A stretch of 64,000 nucleotides of DNA. Origin: Ruminococcaceae bacterium Marseille-P2935 (lineage in GTDB: Bacteria > Bacillota > Clostridia > Oscillospirales > Ruminococcaceae). The DNA lies in the NCBI GenBank assembly GCA_900104565.1, contig LT629952.1:1115604-1179603 (forward strand), read 5' to 3'. How positions within the stretch are numbered: the first letter of the stretch is position 1; the number at the start of each line of letters is the position of its first letter. This document shows positions 63,511-64,000 of the stretch, in pieces. The notes beneath the pieces are model-generated. The model did not search any database. It saw only the letters and a list, made by a program, of their open reading frames with translations, and was not told the origin of the DNA. The position numbers and the translations under genes are program-made.

Positions 63511-64000
63511 ATGTCACAATCAATTTCTATGCATATTATCGCGCATATTTGCAGCGATTTCACCACTAAGTTTGGTATTCCCCGGCAAAGCGGGCTGGTA
63601 GATACATTAAAGTCAACCATTGTGTTTGAGCCGGAATACCGCAATCCTGACGCTTTACGGGGCCTGGAGGGGTACTCTTACATCTGGCTTCTCTGGCAAT
63701 TTTCCGAAGCCATGCGGGAAGGCTGGTCGCCTACCGTTCGACCTCCCCGGCTTGGAGGCAACACACGTATGGGGGTATTTGCAACACGCTCGCCGTTTCG
63801 CCCCAATCCCATAGGGTTATCCTCTGTCCGGTTGGAAGGCATTGACCTGCACAGCGAGCTGGGCCCGGTCTTGTATGTTTCAGGTGCCGATTTAATGGAC
63901 GGCAGCCCAATCTACGACATTAAGCCTTACCTGGCATATACCGATTCACACCCTCACGCGAAAGGCGGGTTTGCCTTGCAGTCCAAAGAAGGGGTACTGC
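63511..64000 (+). CDS. trmO: tRNA N6-threonylcarbamoyladenosine37 methyltransferase TrmO (partial)
   Basis: The gene runs off the window; 163 residues are visible. It matches the UPF0066/TrmO family, which adds a methyl group to the N6 of t6A37 of tRNA(Thr). Seen are the N-terminal MHIIAHICSDFTTKFGIPRQ and PPRLGGNTRMGVFATRSPFRPNPIGLSSVRLEGID, the SAM-binding region of the family, followed by DIKPYLAYTDSH. The ATG at 63511 is chosen; an in-frame ATG three codons upstream (63502) is also possible, and neither has a strong ribosome site. Confidence 0.9.
   Translation, partial: MSQSISMHIIAHICSDFTTKFGIPRQSGLVDTLKSTIVFEPEYRNPDALRGLEGYSYIWLLWQFSEAMREGWSPTVRPPRLGGNTRMGVFATRSPFRPNPIGLSSVRLEGIDLHSELGPVLYVSGADLMDGSPIYDIKPYLAYTDSHPHAKGGFALQSKEGVL

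Overview
The window reads as a 64 kb chromosomal piece of a low-to-moderate GC Gram-positive anaerobe, most likely a Clostridia member of the Oscillospirales/Ruminococcaceae kind. The evidence is gene content and style: strong AGGAGG ribosome sites, frequent GTG/TTG starts, the ylxM-ffh-rpsP-khpA order with trmD/rimM nearby, HPr with both His15 and Ser46, a GerMN lipoprotein, a UgpB-like lipoprotein with a Gram-positive lipobox, and canonical rho-independent terminators. The genus is inferred, not proven. No rRNA, tRNA, CRISPR array or intact transposase gene was seen.

1-17 kb is housekeeping, almost all on the minus strand: rsmE-prmA, rsmD, coaD plus a coiled-coil protein, uvrC, HPr, rimM-trmD, the ylxM-ffh-rpsP-khpA operon behind a near-perfect sigma-A promoter, a feoA-feoB iron-uptake operon with its small Cys-rich partner, a SIS-domain sugar-phosphate isomerase, and an mgtC-like gene with a detached RarA C-terminal domain. 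17.2-25.2 kb is a glycerol-3-phosphate-type (Ugp) ABC importer operon that also carries two phosphoesterases. It diverges from an aldose-epimerase-like gene across a control region with three LacI/CcpA-type operators.

25.6-35 kb is an accessory-looking region. A tandem-HTH regulator precedes a DNA methyltransferase fused to an Mrr nuclease domain. A phosphate transporter pair and a diguanylate cyclase follow, then two adjacent solitary DNA methyltransferases. 35-51 kb holds cell-envelope and metabolic single genes: an M23/G5 peptidase, metallophosphoesterase, AI-2E exporter, patatin, a formyl-THF ligase-like protein, an UMF1 transporter, a zinc phospholipase C-like protein, an aminotransferase, an MGMT-type protein and a GerMN lipoprotein. 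Glycerol kinase at 51 kb could use glycerol released from imported glycerophosphates.

53.5-53.9 kb contains a gene-free run of hairpins resembling a mobile-element or omega-type RNA without its nuclease. At 55.4-57 kb a uracil permease gene is preceded by a strong promoter, a 25-codon leader peptide with a U-rich end and a terminator whose stem begins at the leader stop codon. This is the layout of UTP-sensing attenuation as in enterobacterial pyrBI and is the most striking signal in the window. 57.8-63 kb is a MarR-RND efflux operon, and the window ends inside trmO.
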